Assembly (NCBI GenBank): GCA_030830245.1
Contig: JAURNJ010000158.1
Location: 1-9,205, forward strand
DNA from: Novosphingobium sp.
Lineage (GTDB): Bacteria; Pseudomonadota; Alphaproteobacteria; Sphingomonadales; Sphingomonadaceae
DNA: 9,205 nucleotides
Direction: 5' to 3'
Made by a program: the position numbers and the translations under genes. Below the pieces are notes generated by a model. It saw only the letters and a program-made list of their open reading frames with translations, was not told the DNA's origin and did not search any database. Positions 6,732 through 9,205 of the stretch are shown in pieces (positions within the stretch are counted from its first letter, which is position 1; every line of letters starts with the position of its first letter).

Positions 6732-7124
6732 ATGGAACCGGTGAACTGGCTGGCCGTGGTGCTGGCGTCAATCTTGGCGGTGATGCTCGGCCTCGTCTGG
6801 TTCGGGCCGCTGTTTAACATGGCTCAGCCGTTCATGGGCGATGTGTCGACTCGGCGCAGGTTCGCCTGGACGGGCGGCCTGCTGATGTTTGTCAGTGCGG
6901 CGATGCTCGGCCACATGTTTGTGCGGATTGGGAGCGAGACGCTGGCTGCCAAGCCGTGGCTCTATTTCATGCAGACGGGCGGGATTGCAGTCGCCTTCGT
7001 CATTCCGGCGATCTGGATGACCTGGTATCGGCTGGGCGTGGATCGACGAACCCGACTGGTCGAATCGGGCTATTACCTGGTCGCCTACCTCGCGATGGGT
7101 GCAGTGTTCTGGCTGCTGGGTTAG
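6732..7124 (+). CDS. Small integral membrane protein, DUF1761-type
   Basis: A 130-residue protein with four predicted membrane helices, about residues 6-28, 47-66, 77-98 and 114-129, and short polar loops. The opening VNWLAVVLASIL followed by LVWFGPLF is the usual start of DUF1761 proteins, whose function is unknown. I chose the ATG at 6732 because an AGAGGGG ribosome site sits about 6 nt upstream and the protein then begins right at the first helix; an open frame from 6654 adds 26 residues that are a shadow of the rimO start. It is divergent from rimO (71-bp gap) and convergent with the dehydrogenase gene, the two stop codons being only 7 bp apart. Its local partner, if any, is not evident. 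Confidence 0.78.
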   Translation: MEPVNWLAVVLASILAVMLGLVWFGPLFNMAQPFMGDVSTRRRFAWTGGLLMFVSAAMLGHMFVRIGSETLAAKPWLYFMQTGGIAVAFVIPAIWMTWYRLGVDRRTRLVESGYYLVAYLAMGAVFWLLG

Positions 7125-7131
7125 AAAAAGT

Positions 7132-7956
7132 TCAATCCCAGCTCGAAGACCCGCCATCGACTGGCAGCATCGCGCCGTTGATGTAGCTTGCCCTTGCGGA
7201 GAGCAGGAACAGCATTGCATCGGCATATTCGCCCGGAAGACCCATGCGCGGCGTCCAGTAATGATCGCCGTGGTTGCCGACCTGCGCGCGCTCCTGCTCT
7301 TCGAACGAGACGCCAGCCGCCTGCGCGGCCTTCGCCACCTGCGCGCTCACGCCCTCTCCCTTGATCCAGCCGGGATGGACGGCATTGACCCGCACGCCCG
7401 CGGCGCCGCCCTCGCGCGCCCAGTTCTTGACGACATGGGCCAGCGCTGCCTTCATCGCGCCGAATTGCCCGGTCATCGCCCGATAATCGCGCGAGGAATT
7501 GGCGCCGAGGTGGACCATGGCGCCGTGGCCCTGGGAAATCATGCCGGGCAGCACCGCGCGGGTGAGACGAACCGCGCTCATCAGTACCCATTCGAAGGCT
7601 TCGTTCCAGCCTTCGTCCACCCCGATGGCCGGGCTTGGATGGCCGGGGCCAAGGCGGCTGGTGGGAAAGACCCCTGCCGTGTTGCCGACCAGATCCACTC
7701 CGCCCAGCAGCGCGCGCGCCTGATCCGCAAGACTGTCCGCACCCGCCGGATCGTGCAGATCGACCGGAACGACATGGGCCTCGCCACCGGCGGCAGCGAT
7801 TGTCGCTGCAGTTTCATCCAGCGGTTCGCGCTTGCGCCCCGCCAGCACCACCCGCGCACCCTCGCGCGCCAGGCCAAGCGCCAGTTCGCGGCCCACGTCC
7901 TTGCCCGCCCCGACAACGATAGCCCGCTTGCCGATCAGGCCGAGATCGAATGACAT
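7132..7956 (-). CDS. Atypical short-chain dehydrogenase/reductase (SDR)
   Basis: A 274-residue Rossmann protein of classical SDR length. The cofactor loop reads VVGAGKDVGRELA (residues 14-26), with Asp20 where TGxxxGxG has its second Gly. The NNAG motif is GNTAGVF (91-97). The active-site region is GQFGAMKAAL, so the catalytic YxxxK is FxxxK (F165 encoded by TTC, K169 kept). The usual catalytic Ser position near 152-155 is also shifted (HLGANSSRD). The C-terminal part is canonical: VNAVHPGWIKGEG, FLLSARASYINGAMLPVDGG. It is probably an NAD(P)-binding oxidoreductase of unknown substrate, or one that no longer performs standard SDR chemistry. It is the last gene of the surE cluster, starting 18 bp after the LytM protein's stop, with AAGGAC about 9 nt before the ATG. 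Confidence 0.85.
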   Translation of the reverse strand: MSFDLGLIGKRAIVVGAGKDVGRELALGLAREGARVVLAGRKREPLDETAATIAAAGGEAHVVPVDLHDPAGADSLADQARALLGGVDLVGNTAGVFPTSRLGPGHPSPAIGVDEGWNEAFEWVLMSAVRLTRAVLPGMISQGHGAMVHLGANSSRDYRAMTGQFGAMKAALAHVVKNWAREGGAAGVRVNAVHPGWIKGEGVSAQVAKAAQAAGVSFEEQERAQVGNHGDHYWTPRMGLPGEYADAMLFLLSARASYINGAMLPVDGGSSSWD

Positions 7957-7974
7957 GATGAAGCCGTCCTTGTG

Positions 7975-8988
7975 TCAGGGTCTTGCGGGCAGGTATTTCA
8001 CCGGATCGACCGGATCGCCGCCCTTGCGCATCTCGAAATGCAGCTCGGTATTGCGGGTAAGGCTGGTATCGCCCACCAGTCCGACGCGTTCGCCCTTTGT
8101 TACGTCCTCGCCCTGCTTGACCGTGATCCTGTCAAGCGAACCATAGGCCGAATGCCAGCCCCCGCCGTGATCGACGACGACGAGGTTGCCGAACTGGTCC
8201 GGGTCGTTCCTGGCGTAGATCACTTTGCCAGCGGCCACCGTGCGCACGGCGTCGCCGCGATTGGCGGTAATGTCGATGCCATCGTGGAAATCGCTGGAAC
8301 CGCGTGCCTTGAACCCGCGGCGGATCGGGCCGGATAGCGGCCAGGCAAAGCCGGGCGCGGCAGCCGTGCTTGCGGATGCCATGCCTGCCGGGGCCTTTGG
8401 CGGGGCGATGATCGTCGGGATCAGTAGCACCTTGCCTGGCGGCAGTGCGGCATCCTCGGCAATGCCGTTGGCAATCGCGATCTGCTCCCACGGAACGGCG
8501 TACTTGTAGGCAATGGCGAAGCCGGTTTCACCCTCGGCAACCGTGTGACGGCGAGTGCGTGGCAGGGTCAACTTCTGGCCAAGCTTGACCGGGTAGGGAT
8601 CGGCGATGCCGTTTGCCTCAACGATCAGCACGCGCGGGATCTGGGCGCGGATCGCTATCGATCCGAGCGTGTCGCCGGGCTGTACGACATAGCTTGATGC
8701 CGTGGCGAGCGAGTCGCTGCTGGGAGACTTCCGGGCGGCAATGCTGCGCTCCGCCGCCTTGCCTTCGCTGCCGCGCGGGATTTTGAGCTTCCGACCGACC
8801 TGCACCACGTAGGGAGGCTTGAGGTCGTTGGCTTCGATGATCCTGTCGCGAGGCACGCCGGCGCGATTGGCGATGCCATTCAGAGTCTCGCCTTCACCGA
8901 CAACATGGACGGTCTCCTTGTCCGGCGGCAGGGCCGCAAGACTGGCCGGAGCGAGCAGCAGGGCGGCGAAAACATAACTGCCTTTCAT
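7975..8988 (-). CDS. NlpD/DipM-like periplasmic protein: three LysM domains plus degenerate LytM (M23)
   Basis: A 337-residue protein with an N-terminal signal peptide (MKGSYVFAALLLAPASLA, likely cut after residue 18). It has no cysteine at all, so it is soluble periplasmic rather than a lipoprotein like E. coli NlpD. LysM peptidoglycan-binding domains lie at about 27-72, 100-144 and 147-192 (the third more divergent), then a Pro/Ala linker and an M23 domain at about 214-334. The zinc ligands H235, D239 (HDGID) and H317 (LHFE) are present. The catalytic His of YGHL is Ser284 (YGSL) and the first His of HLH is Glu315 (ELHF). That pattern, and the DPVKYLPARP ending, match amidase activators (EnvC, NlpD, DipM) rather than active endopeptidases. 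The ATG overlaps the surE stop (ATGA) and has GGAGAG 6 nt upstream, so it is coupled to surE. Confidence 0.88.
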   Translation of the reverse strand: MKGSYVFAALLLAPASLAALPPDKETVHVVGEGETLNGIANRAGVPRDRIIEANDLKPPYVVQVGRKLKIPRGSEGKAAERSIAARKSPSSDSLATASSYVVQPGDTLGSIAIRAQIPRVLIVEANGIADPYPVKLGQKLTLPRTRRHTVAEGETGFAIAYKYAVPWEQIAIANGIAEDAALPPGKVLLIPTIIAPPKAPAGMASASTAAAPGFAWPLSGPIRRGFKARGSSDFHDGIDITANRGDAVRTVAAGKVIYARNDPDQFGNLVVVDHGGGWHSAYGSLDRITVKQGEDVTKGERVGLVGDTSLTRNTELHFEMRKGGDPVDPVKYLPARP

Positions 8989-9205
8989 GCGTAACTCTCC
9001 GCCAGGGCGGCAAGGGAAGCATAATGGGTCAGATCGACCTGCAAGGGCGTGACCGCGATATAGCCATCGGCGATCACCTCAAGATCGGTCTCGTGCCCCG
9101 GCGTCTGCTCCGCAGGGTGCAGGCCGAACCAGAAATAACCGAAGCCGCGCGGATCGACATTCTCGACCAGCGAGCCGCGCGAATAGTCATGAAATCCCTG
9201 TCGAA
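8985..9205 (-). CDS. surE: SurE 5'/3'-nucleotidase, C-terminal part
   Basis: The frame enters at the window edge and ends at TGA 8985-8987; 72 residues are visible and the start lies beyond 9205. The protein reads DYSRGSLVENVDPRGFGYFW and then GYIAVTPLQVDLTHYASLA, the conserved C-terminal region of SurE. SurE is a divalent-metal-dependent phosphatase that removes phosphate from nucleoside monophosphates and is linked to stationary-phase survival. The active-site Asp/Asn residues are N-terminal and not in view. It overlaps the LysM/LytM gene by the ATGA tetranucleotide. surE next to an nlpD-type gene is a long-conserved proteobacterial arrangement. Confidence 0.92.
   Translation of the reverse strand, partial: RQGFHDYSRGSLVENVDPRGFGYFWFGLHPAEQTPGHETDLEVIADGYIAVTPLQVDLTHYASLAALAESYA

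Overview
The window is high-GC, gene-dense DNA with short intergenic gaps. The proteins look alphaproteobacterial, most likely Sphingomonadales (Erythrobacter/Novosphingobium/Sphingomonas-like). This rests on protein style, the surE plus LysM/LytM pair, an alphaproteobacterial-type intergenic palindrome and an alpha-type sRNA candidate. No marker gene fixes the genus. I see no rRNA, tRNA, CRISPR array, transposase or prophage gene.

Layout. (1) 1-1689, + strand: the 3' part of a SAM-dependent methyltransferase gene overlaps an FAD-dependent oxidoreductase gene. The order resembles the methyltransferase/flavoprotein tail of type III polyketide (phenolic lipid) operons. (2) 1687-1791: an intergenic element of two strong palindromes separates this operon from a convergent one, and both flanking genes end in TAG at its edges. 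(3) 4055-1789, - strand: an EthA-like Baeyer-Villiger monooxygenase is followed 11 bp later by a stand-alone CinA/MoCF-domain protein. (4) 4123-5096, + strand: a CorA-type Mg2+ transporter gene, split by a one-base frameshift near 4659. (5) 5142-5290: on the - strand, a candidate small RNA of the SuhB/MmgR (alpha-r8) type with an anti-Shine-Dalgarno segment and an intrinsic terminator. A 7-bp dyad overlaps its candidate promoter. (6) 6660-5290, - strand: rimO, ribosomal protein S12 methylthiotransferase. (7) 6732-7124, + strand: a four-helix DUF1761-type membrane protein, divergent from rimO. (8) 9205-7132, - strand: surE (3' part), a LysM/degenerate LytM (NlpD/DipM-like) periplasmic protein and an atypical short-chain dehydrogenase, all tightly spaced.

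How the genes work together. The first operon probably tailors a lipid-like polyketide, though the synthase itself would lie outside the window. surE and the LytM protein form the familiar surE-nlpD neighbourhood. The LytM protein keeps its zinc ligands but lacks two active-site histidines, so it is more likely an activator of cell-wall amidases than a hydrolase. The remaining genes are ordinary housekeeping or accessory functions. I found no large undescribed system. The points most worth a second look are the sRNA locus with its dyad, the broken corA, the double palindrome that ends two genes, and the two enzyme-fold proteins with altered catalytic residues.
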